From Deltaproteobacteria bacterium (GTDB lineage Bacteria > Desulfobacterota > Binatia > UBA9968 > CAXXLF01), in NCBI GenBank assembly GCA_022571535.1, contig JACZXR010000110.1, positions 1 to 7,069 on the forward strand: DNA of 7,069 nt, given 5' to 3'. Of this stretch, positions 1-5,214 are shown piece by piece. Within the stretch, counting starts at the first letter, position 1. Each line of letters begins with the position of its first letter. Position numbers and translations under genes: made by a program. The notes below the pieces were generated by a model. It was not told where the DNA came from. It worked only from the letters and a program-made list of their open reading frames with translations, and made no database searches.

Positions 1-84
1 GTCGGGAAGTTTATCCGGGGCAAAGATATCGGAAGGGTGGTGCAGGTTCCACGCCGGCTGGTTAACATTGTCCTGGGGAAATAA
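1..84 (+). CDS. leuS: Leucyl-tRNA synthetase, C-terminal end (partial)
   Basis: The frame open from base 1 gives 27 residues and then TAA at 82-84. The peptide includes DIGRVVQVPRRLVNIVLGK. This resembles the extreme C-terminus of bacterial leucyl-tRNA synthetase, which in E. coli ends in a similar 'KVIYVPGKLLNLVV' segment (from memory). LeuRS charges tRNA-Leu with leucine in the cytoplasm, and this tail is part of the C-terminal domain that contacts the tRNA elbow. The neighbour supports the call, because leuS is followed by lptE in many Gram-negative genomes, including E. coli. The catalytic and editing domains are outside the window, so nothing can be said about them. The identification rests on a short tail plus synteny. 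Confidence 0.75.
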   Translation, partial: VGKFIRGKDIGRVVQVPRRLVNIVLGK

Positions 85-102
85 GAAGTTTTAACAGCTT
101 TT

Positions 103-239
103 AAGAAAGGGTATAGGGTATTGGGTGTATGGGTAGGGAATAGAGCTAAGAGCTCAGAGTCTAGAGCTCAATCTCTCGATCCTCAACTCTTGATCCTTCT
201 TTTCAGGCTCTTGGCTCTCAGCTCTGGACTATCAGCTCT
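103..239 (+). repeat. Composite intergenic repeat, copy A (upstream of lptE)
   Basis: Non-coding repeat between leuS and lptE. It has a G-rich head at 103-129 (aagaaagggtatagggtatt and onward), a left arm at 142-161 starting agagctaagagctcagag, a pyrimidine-rich spacer, and a right arm at 220-239 (agctctggactatcagctct). The right arm is an imperfect reverse complement of the left arm, about 14 of 20 positions by eye. The head matches 972-998 at 26 of 27 positions, and 215-239 matches 1172-1196 at 24 of 25, in the same orientation. An RNA through it could fold into a long imperfect hairpin. It has no convincing coding frame. It resembles a small dispersed or MITE-like repeat, but I see no transposase-type ends or target duplication. 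Confidence 0.7.
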
Positions 240-304
240 TCTCCAGTGTCGAGTAAAAGAAAGCGCCATGCGCATAGCGTCCAGTGCAGAGGACAGGATA
301 TAGA

Positions 305-916
305 ATGAAAAATCTAAATTTTAAAATCCGCAATTATGCTGTGGTCATTGGTATTGTTTTAGCATCGGTAGGGGGTGGTTGCGGATACCAGTTCTCGACG
401 ACTGGGGAAGGGTTTCCCAAGGATGTCCGAACCGTATTTGTTGCGCCATTTGTCGATACGACTCGGGATGTGGGGATTGACCGGGAGATCACCTCGGCCT
501 TGAGGAGCGAGTTTCGGCGGAGAGGAGAAATTCGGCTCGCTGATCGATTGGAGGATGCCGATGCGATAATCACCGGCGTGGTCCGTTCTTTGGCTACCAG
601 GGTCGTCTCGGTCAATAAAAATGATGAGGTGCTTCAGTATGAAGTCGCTCTGGTTGTGGACCTGAGCCTTAGGCGGCGCTCTCCCGATGAGCTTCTGTGG
701 CGGACTCAGGGTATCAGGCTTGTGGAGACTTATAGCGGATCGAGGGGAGCTGTGGTGACCACCTCGTCTAAGTTCCAAAGGGGCACCTTAAATGCGTCGG
801 ACGTGCCTCAGTTTATCGATATTCAGCTGTCAGAGACCCTGGAGTACAGGGCCAGAGGGCAATTAGTGGAACAATTTGCTCGGAAGTTGTATCAGAGGGT
901 CGTCGAAATGTTCTAG
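305..916 (+). CDS. lptE: LPS-assembly lipoprotein LptE
   Basis: The product has 203 residues. LptE is an outer-membrane lipoprotein that plugs the LptD barrel and helps insert lipopolysaccharide into the outer leaflet. A basic, hydrophobic N-terminus (residues 1-25, core YAVVIGIVLASVGGG) leads to Cys26. The mature part begins CGYQF, the classic LptE opening. The next segment, VRTVFVAPFVDTT at about 40-52, and the later pattern (ADAIITGVV, then QYEVALVVDLSL) also follow the family. Length is typical. The residues before Cys26 are V-G-G-G, whereas a canonical lipobox has Leu at -3, so lipidation is likely but the site is atypical. I chose the ATG at 305 because AGGA at 295-298 lies 6 nt upstream. 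An in-frame GTG at 284 would add seven residues (MQRTGYR). Following leuS supports the call. The gene sits between two copies of a direct repeat. Confidence 0.88.
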   Translation: MKNLNFKIRNYAVVIGIVLASVGGGCGYQFSTTGEGFPKDVRTVFVAPFVDTTRDVGIDREITSALRSEFRRRGEIRLADRLEDADAIITGVVRSLATRVVSVNKNDEVLQYEVALVVDLSLRRRSPDELLWRTQGIRLVETYSGSRGAVVTTSSKFQRGTLNASDVPQFIDIQLSETLEYRARGQLVEQFARKLYQRVVEMF

Positions 917-966
917 TGAAGCAGCAAGCAGAAGGCAGGAAGCAGAAAGCAGAGAGCAAAGCGCAG
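917..966 (+). repeat. Purine-rich degenerate 'agcagaa' tract after lptE
   Basis: Immediately after the lptE stop codon the sequence is built from imperfect 6-8 nt units around agcagaa or agcaaag (gcagcaagcagaaggcagga and onward). It is almost pyrimidine-free except for the C in each unit. It is non-coding and directly precedes the head of composite repeat copy B. No counterpart is seen before copy A. Confidence 0.5.
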
Positions 967-971
967 ATTTG

Positions 972-1196
972 AAGAAAGGGTGTAGGGTATTGGGTGTAGG
1001 GGGTAGAACAGAGAGTCGAGAGCGGATAGCTGAGGGCTTAGAGCTAAGAGCCAGAGCTTAGTGTGAAGTGTGGAGTTTTAAGTTATCAGGACTGAGTTAC
1101 GAGTGCTGAGGACTGAGAGCGCTTTGCGCCTTGCGCTATGTGGTCGGTTGTCTGTTGTCCTTAGCTTTAGACTCTCAGCTCTGGACTATTAGCTCT
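972..1196 (+). repeat. Composite intergenic repeat, copy B (between lptE and rpsT, entering rpsT)
   Basis: This is the second, longer copy of the element seen upstream of lptE, in the same orientation. The head is at 972-998. The left arm at 1040-1058 is agagctaagagccagagct and the right arm at 1177-1196 is agctctggactattagctct. The arms pair through two exact 8-bp blocks: 1040-1047 with 1189-1196, and 1051-1058 with 1177-1184. The spacer is about 60 nt longer than in copy A. It holds a nine-base direct repeat, aggactgag, at 1088-1096 and 1109-1117, and a gcgctttgcgccttgcgcta motif at 1119-1138. The right arm overlaps the 3' end of rpsT on the opposite strand, including its stop codon at 1189-1191. 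Confidence 0.72.
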
Positions 1197-1461
1197 CAAC
1201 TTTGAGCAGATGAACTCTACGCGCCAGGCGGGATAACTTGCGGGATGCGGTTTTGTGTTTGAGGACTCCTCTGCTTACGGCCTTGTCCATAATACGGTTG
1301 ACTTCCCTCAGTTGGGCTGAGGCGTTGTCACGGTCTTTGGGTTCGACAGCGCTCCTGACCTTCTTGATCAGGGTCTTTACCCTGGATTTGATCTGTTGAT
1401 TCCTTTCCCTTCGCACTAGGCTCTGGTGATGTCTTTTGATTACTGATAGGTGCTTGGCCAA
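1189..1461 (-). CDS. rpsT: 30S ribosomal protein S20
   Basis: The product is 90 residues, very basic and Lys/Arg-rich throughout, beginning MAKHLSVIKRHHQSLVRRER. It contains the helical S20 pattern, with IKSRVKTLIKKVRSAV at about 24-39 and a C-terminal KHKTASRKLSRLARRV block at about 68-83. S20 is a primary 16S rRNA-binding protein of the small subunit. The length is normal for the family. The start is TTG at 1461-1459, placed 6 nt after a perfect AAGGAGG. E. coli rpsT also uses a UUG start linked to autogenous control, so the choice is plausible. The gene diverges from murJ, an arrangement also known in pseudomonads. The stop and last codons (VES) fall inside composite repeat copy B. No clear terminator follows. 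Confidence 0.95.
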   Translation of the reverse strand: MAKHLSVIKRHHQSLVRRERNQQIKSRVKTLIKKVRSAVEPKDRDNASAQLREVNRIMDKAVSRGVLKHKTASRKLSRLARRVHLLKVES

Positions 1462-1467
1462 ATCATT

Positions 1468-1474
1468 CCTCCTT
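1468..1474 (-). promoter_or_regulatory. Shine-Dalgarno site that fixes the rpsT TTG start
   Basis: On the minus strand AAGGAGG is followed by six bases and then TTG (1461-1459). An ATG also occurs at 1466-1464, only one base after the AAGGAGG core, but it is in another frame and stops after eight codons (MIWPSTYQ). The spacing and the S20 reading frame both favour TTG as the real start. Confidence 0.8.
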
Positions 1475-1485
1475 GAGTTGCGTTT

Positions 1486-1514
1486 TCTTTACCACTAATC
1501 GGTTGAGGAGTCAA
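1486..1514 (-). promoter_or_regulatory. Putative sigma-70-type promoter for rpsT
   Basis: On the minus strand, TTGACT (1514-1509) and TAAAGA (1491-1486) are separated by exactly 17 nt. The -35 matches consensus at five of six bases, and the -10 is weak (about three of six). Transcription would start near 1479, giving a leader of about 18 nt that holds the AAGGAGG site. The -35 overlaps the murJ ribosome-binding region on the other strand. This is a prediction from pattern and spacing only. Confidence 0.42.
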
Positions 1515-1518
1515 CGGA

Positions 1519-3171
1519 ATGGATGAAACGGGCAGGATGACAAGGGCGGCTGGCGTGGTTGGCTTTTTCACCCTCTTGAGCCGTGTCATGGGGCTCTTGC
1601 GCGACATCTTGATCGGCTACCTCTTCGGGGCCCAGGGGGCCGCCGATGCCTTCTTCGTCGCCTTTCGCATTCCCAATCTGCTGCGTCGTCTGACTGCGGA
1701 AGGGGCCTTCTCGGCCGGTTTTGTGCCGGTCTTTATGGATTACCTCACCAATAGGAGTAAAGAGGAGGCACTGAGCGTTGCCCGGATCATCTTTACCTTT
1801 GCTTCGGTCCTGCTGGCAGCCTTGGCTGTCTTGGGGGTCATTTTTGCCTCTCCCTTGACCCATCTCTTTGCCCCGGGTTTTTTAGTCGATCCGGAAAAAT
1901 TCAGGCTCACTGTTTCCTTAACCCGATTGATGTTCCCCTACATCTTTTTTGTCAGCCTGGTCGCTCTCGCCATGGGATTCTTAAACTCTTTCCGCCATTT
2001 TATGGCCCCCGCCTTATCTCCGGTTCTGCTCAACGTCTCCATAATTGTTTGTGCACTCCTCTTTTCACCCTTCCTTTCCAAGCCAGTCATCAGTCTGGGG
2101 TACGGTGTGGTTTTAGGGGGGATAGCTCAACTGTCTCTTCAGATCCCTTACCTTGTCCGTTATGGCCTCTCCCTGTCTCCTGATTTTCACTTTGGACATC
2201 CAGCTTTGAGACGCCTTCTCTTTCTCATGGCACCTGCTCTGCTTGGCGCCGCGGTGTATCAGATCAATGTCCTGGTGAGTACGATACTGGCCTCCATGCT
2301 TCCCGAAGGGAGCGTCGCTTACCTCTATTATGCGGATCGGTTGCTCCAGTTTCCCCTGGGGATCTTTGCCGTTGCATTGGGGACTGCTGCCTTGCCCAGT
2401 TTTTCCTCCCTGGTGGCCAGGAAGGATTTCGCCGGTTTGCGTAGCGGACTCTCTTATTCTTTGCGACTTATGAATTTTGCCATTGTTCCCGCAAGCCTGG
2501 GATTGATGGTGGTCTCTGTTCCTGTATTTTCCCTCTTGTTCCAGAGGGGTGCTTTTGACGCCGATGCCACCGTACGGGTTTCTCAGGCCCTGATCTATTT
2601 CTCGCTGGGCTTGTGGGGGCTGTCCGGGACTAGACTGGTGATCCCTGTATTCTATGCTATGGAGGATACGAAGACTCCTGTTAGGATTGCCCTGTTTTCC
2701 TTTGTGCTGAACTTTTTCCTGAGCCTGGCCCTTATGGGAGAGGTCTCTGCCGGCCAGGGATCGAGTAGTTTTTCCCGGGCTATCGCTGCGCTTTCACAAT
2801 ACGTGGCTTTCTTTTCCCTGTCTCACGGTGGCCTGGCCTTGGCCAACTCGATCTCTTCGACTTTTCAGTTCGCTGCCTTGCTGTTGATTCTCCATCGCCG
2901 TTTGGGTCAATTCCCCTGGCGGGAGTTTTTCGTCTCCTTCATGCGCAATCTCTTTAACGCGCTTCTGATGGCGCTCCCCCTCTTTTTTATTGTCCAGAGA
3001 GTTGACTGGGTGAGTTCGGAAGGGTCGCTGCTGACCCGCGGAGCCGTTTTTCTATTTATTCTCGCACTGGGGCCTTCGCTCTTTCTTACCTTGAGTCTTC
3101 TGACGCGCAGCCCGGAGCTGGAAACATTTCGACAGGTGGTAGCCGGTTTCAAGAAGCGGTCGTCTAGTTAA
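1519..3171 (+). CDS. murJ: Lipid II flippase MurJ
   Basis: The product is a 550-residue, strongly hydrophobic inner-membrane protein of the MurJ/MviN branch of the MOP transporter superfamily. It moves lipid II, the peptidoglycan precursor, to the periplasmic face. The N-terminus carries the family signature: SRVMGLLRD at 21-29 (Arg22 and Arg28), then ADAFFVAFRIPNLLRRL at 42-58 and EGAFSAGFVP at 61-70. The later hallmark YADRLLQFPLGIFAVALGT at 271-289 contains Arg274, equivalent to the essential E. coli Arg270. QRGAFDADAT at 342-351 is another family block. About 14 membrane segments are expected. The ATG at 1519 is preceded by GAGGAG (1505-1510) at 8 nt. The loop at about 406-433, before SHGGLALANSIS, looks longer than usual. 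The gene is divergent from rpsT and convergent with purF. Confidence 0.95.
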   Translation: MDETGRMTRAAGVVGFFTLLSRVMGLLRDILIGYLFGAQGAADAFFVAFRIPNLLRRLTAEGAFSAGFVPVFMDYLTNRSKEEALSVARIIFTFASVLLAALAVLGVIFASPLTHLFAPGFLVDPEKFRLTVSLTRLMFPYIFFVSLVALAMGFLNSFRHFMAPALSPVLLNVSIIVCALLFSPFLSKPVISLGYGVVLGGIAQLSLQIPYLVRYGLSLSPDFHFGHPALRRLLFLMAPALLGAAVYQINVLVSTILASMLPEGSVAYLYYADRLLQFPLGIFAVALGTAALPSFSSLVARKDFAGLRSGLSYSLRLMNFAIVPASLGLMVVSVPVFSLLFQRGAFDADATVRVSQALIYFSLGLWGLSGTRLVIPVFYAMEDTKTPVRIALFSFVLNFFLSLALMGEVSAGQGSSSFSRAIAALSQYVAFFSLSHGGLALANSISSTFQFAALLLILHRRLGQFPWREFFVSFMRNLFNALLMALPLFFIVQRVDWVSSEGSLLTRGAVFLFILALGPSLFLTLSLLTRSPELETFRQVVAGFKKRSSS

Positions 3172-3303
3172 ATATTTTCAACTTCGTGATTCTGATGACT
3201 TTTTGGTGATTACAATTTAGGCAGCTTGCTGCACAGGCCTATTTTCCGCCTTACGGCCCGGTTCCTACTCGACTTATTAACAACTTATAAACAATTTTAG
3301 TGG

Positions 3304-3357
3304 AATCAAGTTATATCGACACGGGGTTTGAAACGCAGGGGCCGATATAATTTGATT
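3304..3357. repeat. 15-bp inverted repeat with 24-nt loop
   Basis: aatcaagttatatcg at 3304-3318 is the reverse complement of cgatataatttgatt at 3343-3357 except at one position. That position forms a G-U wobble in the plus-strand RNA (3310 with 3351). The stem is AT-rich and the loop is GC-rich. It lies 133 nt after the murJ stop and has no T-tract beyond it, so a standard terminator is unlikely. It could be an RNA hairpin, a protein-binding palindrome or a relic of a small inverted-repeat element. Confidence 0.6.
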
Positions 3358-3364
3358 GTAAATT

Positions 3365-3391
3365 CTTCGTGATCTTCGTGTGCTTCGTGGC
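3365..3391 (+). repeat. Three tandem 9-nt units, cttcgtgNN
   Basis: Three units share cttcgtg and differ only in the last two bases: cttcgtgat, cttcgtgtg, cttcgtggc. The same unit occurs in the opposite orientation at 3696-3720. Comparable cacgaag-type strings occur between genes in many environmental bacteria (from memory). No function is known to me. Confidence 0.65.
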
Positions 3392-3465
3392 AGACAAATA
3401 CTATCCAAAGATATTTGAAATTTTCCGTTGAATTTGGGTTTAGGGAATCGGAGAAAAGATAACTC

Positions 3466-3530
3466 GCGCAAAGGCGCAAAGGGCGCCAAGGAGGAGGATC
3501 AGAAAAGTTTTCTTTGCGGTCTTGGCGTCC
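3466..3530. repeat. gcgcaaag repeat block and its inverted counterpart
   Basis: Two exact gcgcaaag units (3466-3473 and 3474-3481) are followed by gcgccaag (3483-3490). After about 20 nt the same motifs return in reverse complement, in ctttgcgg (3512-3519) and cttggcgtcc (3521-3530). Because the submotif order is not mirrored, only part can pair at once, for example 3483-3490 with 3521-3528. It is non-coding and lies inside the region bounded by the inverted cttcgtg units. Confidence 0.55.
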
Positions 3531-3558
3531 CTTCGGCTTGGCTCAGGACAGGCTTGGC
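3531..3558 (+). repeat. ggcttggc-containing repeat module
   Basis: The octamer ggcttggc occurs at 3535-3542 and again at 3551-3558, with tcaggaca between them. The whole resembles the 'cttcg...gctcaggacagg' strings scattered between genes in many Deltaproteobacteria-like genomes (from memory). Only one copy is present here, so its status as a dispersed repeat is inferred. Confidence 0.35.
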
Positions 3559-3695
3559 GAGAAAATCTTTGTTGAAGCGTTCTGTTGAACATTTTATCGG
3601 TAAGAATCTATCACATGTCACAGGAACTGACGGTTTAGCAGGCCAGTGAAACCAGCCGCAGTCTCTTATCTGTTTCAGCAAGAAAGGAATATCAC

Positions 3696-3720
3696 CACGA
3701 AGAGCACGAAGGACACAAAG
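3696..3720 (-). repeat. Three tandem 9-nt units, inverted relative to 3365-3391
   Basis: On the plus strand the units are cacgaag, cacgaag and cacaaag, each spaced by two bases, so the period is 9 nt. Read on the minus strand they match the cttcgtg units at 3365-3391, with one base changed in one unit. The two triplets therefore form ends in opposite orientation, enclosing about 300 bp. Confidence 0.6.
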
Positions 3721-3740
3721 TGAAATCAGGTTACTAGGAT

Positions 3741-3762
3741 ACCCCGCGGCAAGCCGCGGGGT
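3741..3762 (-). terminator. Perfect GC-rich hairpin after purF; possible terminator or palindromic repeat
   Basis: accccgcggc at 3741-3750 is the exact reverse complement of gccgcggggt at 3753-3762, with only two bases between them. In practice the innermost pairs would open to form the loop. It lies 13 nt beyond the purF stop codon, where a terminator is expected. On the purF transcript the stem is followed by atcctagtaacc, not a run of U, so it is not a textbook Rho-independent terminator. It may instead block 3' exonucleases or be a dispersed palindrome. Confidence 0.45.
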
Positions 3763-3775
3763 TACCCAATAATAA

Positions 3776-5209
3776 TCAGCGCTGCTGCATTGCCTCAAAG
3801 AGGTGGAGCTGCTTGGTCTTGCCCTCGTCGTCAACATGGAGAGGATAGTTACCGCTGAAACAGGCATCACAAAAACCATCTCTGCTGCCGTCAAGAAAGA
3901 CATACATTCCTTCCTGACTTAGATAGGAAAGGCTGTCCGCGCCGATGAATTCACAGATCTCACTGACCTTGTGGGAAGAGGCGATGAGCTCACTGCGGGT
4001 GGGGGTATCTATCCCGTAGAAGCAAGGGCCCATTGTCGGCGGGGAGCTGATCCTCAGGTGGATCTCTTTCGCGCCCGCGTCGCGCAGCATCTGGATGATC
4101 TTTCGGCTAGTGGTCCCGCGTACAATGGAATCATCCACGACCACCACCCTCTTGCCCTGCAGCACCTCACGCTGGGCGTTGAGCTTTATCTTAACACCGA
4201 AGTGGCGAATGGACTGAGCCGGCTCAATAAACGTTCGCCCCACATAGTGATTCCGGATCAGGCCGAACTCCAGGGGAAACCCGGACTCCTCGGCATAGCC
4301 GATCGCTGCAGGCACACCGGAATCGGGGACAGGGGTAACGAGGTCTGCCTCTACCGGGCTCTCCCGGGCGAGCTGACGCCCAAGCTCTTTTCGGATGCGG
4401 TACACGTTGCGACCGTACAGGTTGCTGTCCGGTCGGGCGAAATAAATGTATTCAAAGATACACTTGGCGTGGGGGACCGGCGGAAATGGCTTTAGAGATT
4501 CCATCCCCTGAGGTCCAAAGGTAATAATCTCCCCTGGCTCCACCTCTCTTATATATTCGGCCTCGATCAGATCCAGGGCACAGGTCTCCGAGGCAACCAC
4601 ATAACCGTCGGAGTCCGCCGCAGTCTTAAACCGCCCCACGACCAGGGGGCGAAATCCCATGGGATCCCGTACAGCAATCATCCGGTCCAGCATCAAAAAG
4701 ACAAGAGAGTAAGCCCCGCTGACACGGCTCAGCGCATCGACAAGGCGATTCATCTGGGTCCTCTCCTTGGAAGTCGCGATGAGATGAATGAAAACCTCGG
4801 TGTCCGAGGTAGACTGGAAGATCGAACCGTAGGCCTCCAGCTCCCCACGCAAGGTTTGAGCATTGACGAGGTTCCCGTTATGGGCAACCGCAATGGGACC
4901 ACCCGCGTATTCCACGACCAGGGGCTGGGCATTCTTGAGATGGCTTTGTCCCGCCGTGGAATAACGGTTGTGACCGATAGCGCTGGATCCTCTAAGGCGT
5001 TTAATAATATCTTCTTTAAAGACATCGGCCACCAGACCCATCTGCCGATGGGAGATGAGAGCCCCGCTATCAGAAGAAACGATGCCCGAGGATTCCTGGC
5101 CGCGGTGCTGAAGGGCGTAGAGGCCGAGGTAGACCATGTTGGCCGCCTCCGGGTGGCCGTAGACTCCAACCACGGCACATTCATCGCGAAATTTATCGAC
5201 CACAGACAT
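3776..5209 (-). CDS. purF: Amidophosphoribosyltransferase (glutamine PRPP amidotransferase)
   Basis: PurF makes 5-phosphoribosylamine from PRPP and glutamine, the first committed step of purine synthesis. With ATG at 5209 the product has 477 residues. A 10-residue leader (MSVVDKFRDE) precedes Cys11, the expected N-terminal nucleophile after processing. The glutaminase domain shows LQHRGQESSG (33-42), GHNRYSTAG (79-87) and HNGNLVN (110-116). The phosphoribosyltransferase domain shows the PRPP loop VVVVDDSIVRGTTS (355-368). Cys250, Cys396, Cys447 and Cys450 (the last two in FCDACF) match the four ligands of the oxygen-sensitive 4Fe-4S cluster in B. subtilis PurF. An in-frame GTG at 5215, whose G is the last base of the purL TAG, lies 8 nt after AAGAAGG and is an alternative start (479 residues). 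A TTG at 5248 is less likely. Feedback control by purine nucleotides is expected for the family. Confidence 0.96.
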   Translation of the reverse strand: MSVVDKFRDECAVVGVYGHPEAANMVYLGLYALQHRGQESSGIVSSDSGALISHRQMGLVADVFKEDIIKRLRGSSAIGHNRYSTAGQSHLKNAQPLVVEYAGGPIAVAHNGNLVNAQTLRGELEAYGSIFQSTSDTEVFIHLIATSKERTQMNRLVDALSRVSGAYSLVFLMLDRMIAVRDPMGFRPLVVGRFKTAADSDGYVVASETCALDLIEAEYIREVEPGEIITFGPQGMESLKPFPPVPHAKCIFEYIYFARPDSNLYGRNVYRIRKELGRQLARESPVEADLVTPVPDSGVPAAIGYAEESGFPLEFGLIRNHYVGRTFIEPAQSIRHFGVKIKLNAQREVLQGKRVVVVDDSIVRGTTSRKIIQMLRDAGAKEIHLRISSPPTMGPCFYGIDTPTRSELIASSHKVSEICEFIGADSLSYLSQEGMYVFLDGSRDGFCDACFSGNYPLHVDDEGKTKQLHLFEAMQQR

Positions 5210-5214
5210 ACCCA

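Larger units (their letters stand above)
3172..3775. other. 604-bp non-coding convergent spacer between murJ and purF
   Basis: Neither strand holds a convincing gene here. The frames that are open are short, cross the repeat modules and lack good ribosome-binding sites. The left part (3172-3360) is AT-rich and includes a 15-bp inverted repeat. The middle and right parts are a mosaic of short repeat families: 9-nt cttcgtg units, gcgcaaag units, a ggcttggc-rich stretch and a GC-rich hairpin. No clear Rho-independent terminator with a T-tract is visible for murJ. No tRNA or small RNA gene is recognisable. Confidence 0.75.

Noticed and set aside
121..303. Open frame of 60 codons between leuS and lptE
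   Set aside because: It starts at TTG, lies inside composite repeat copy A, has a biased Ser/Leu composition produced by the repeat, and lacks a good ribosome-binding site.
876..1061. Open frame overlapping the end of lptE and the following repeats
   Set aside because: The peptide is Glu/Arg/Ser-rich (ESREQSADL and similar), a direct reading of purine-rich repeat DNA, with no family likeness.
917..1188. Possible remnant of holA
   Set aside because: The interval is short and entirely made of repeat-like sequence; no stretch in any frame resembles a DNA polymerase III delta subunit.
3428..3649. 73-codon open frame in the murJ-purF spacer
   Set aside because: The RKGAKGAKEE and LRTGLARKS strings come from the gcgcaaag and ggcttggc repeat modules. 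I recall such peptides as frequent mis-annotations in repeat-rich genomes.
3365..3720. Possible CRISPR array
   Set aside because: The units are 8-9 nt and directly adjacent or spaced by two bases, with no unique spacers of 25-40 nt and no cas genes nearby.
3499..3903. 134-codon minus-strand frame crossing the purF 3' end
   Set aside because: It overlaps purF in another frame and reads through the repeat modules (PVLSQAEGT); purF clearly owns the overlapping part.
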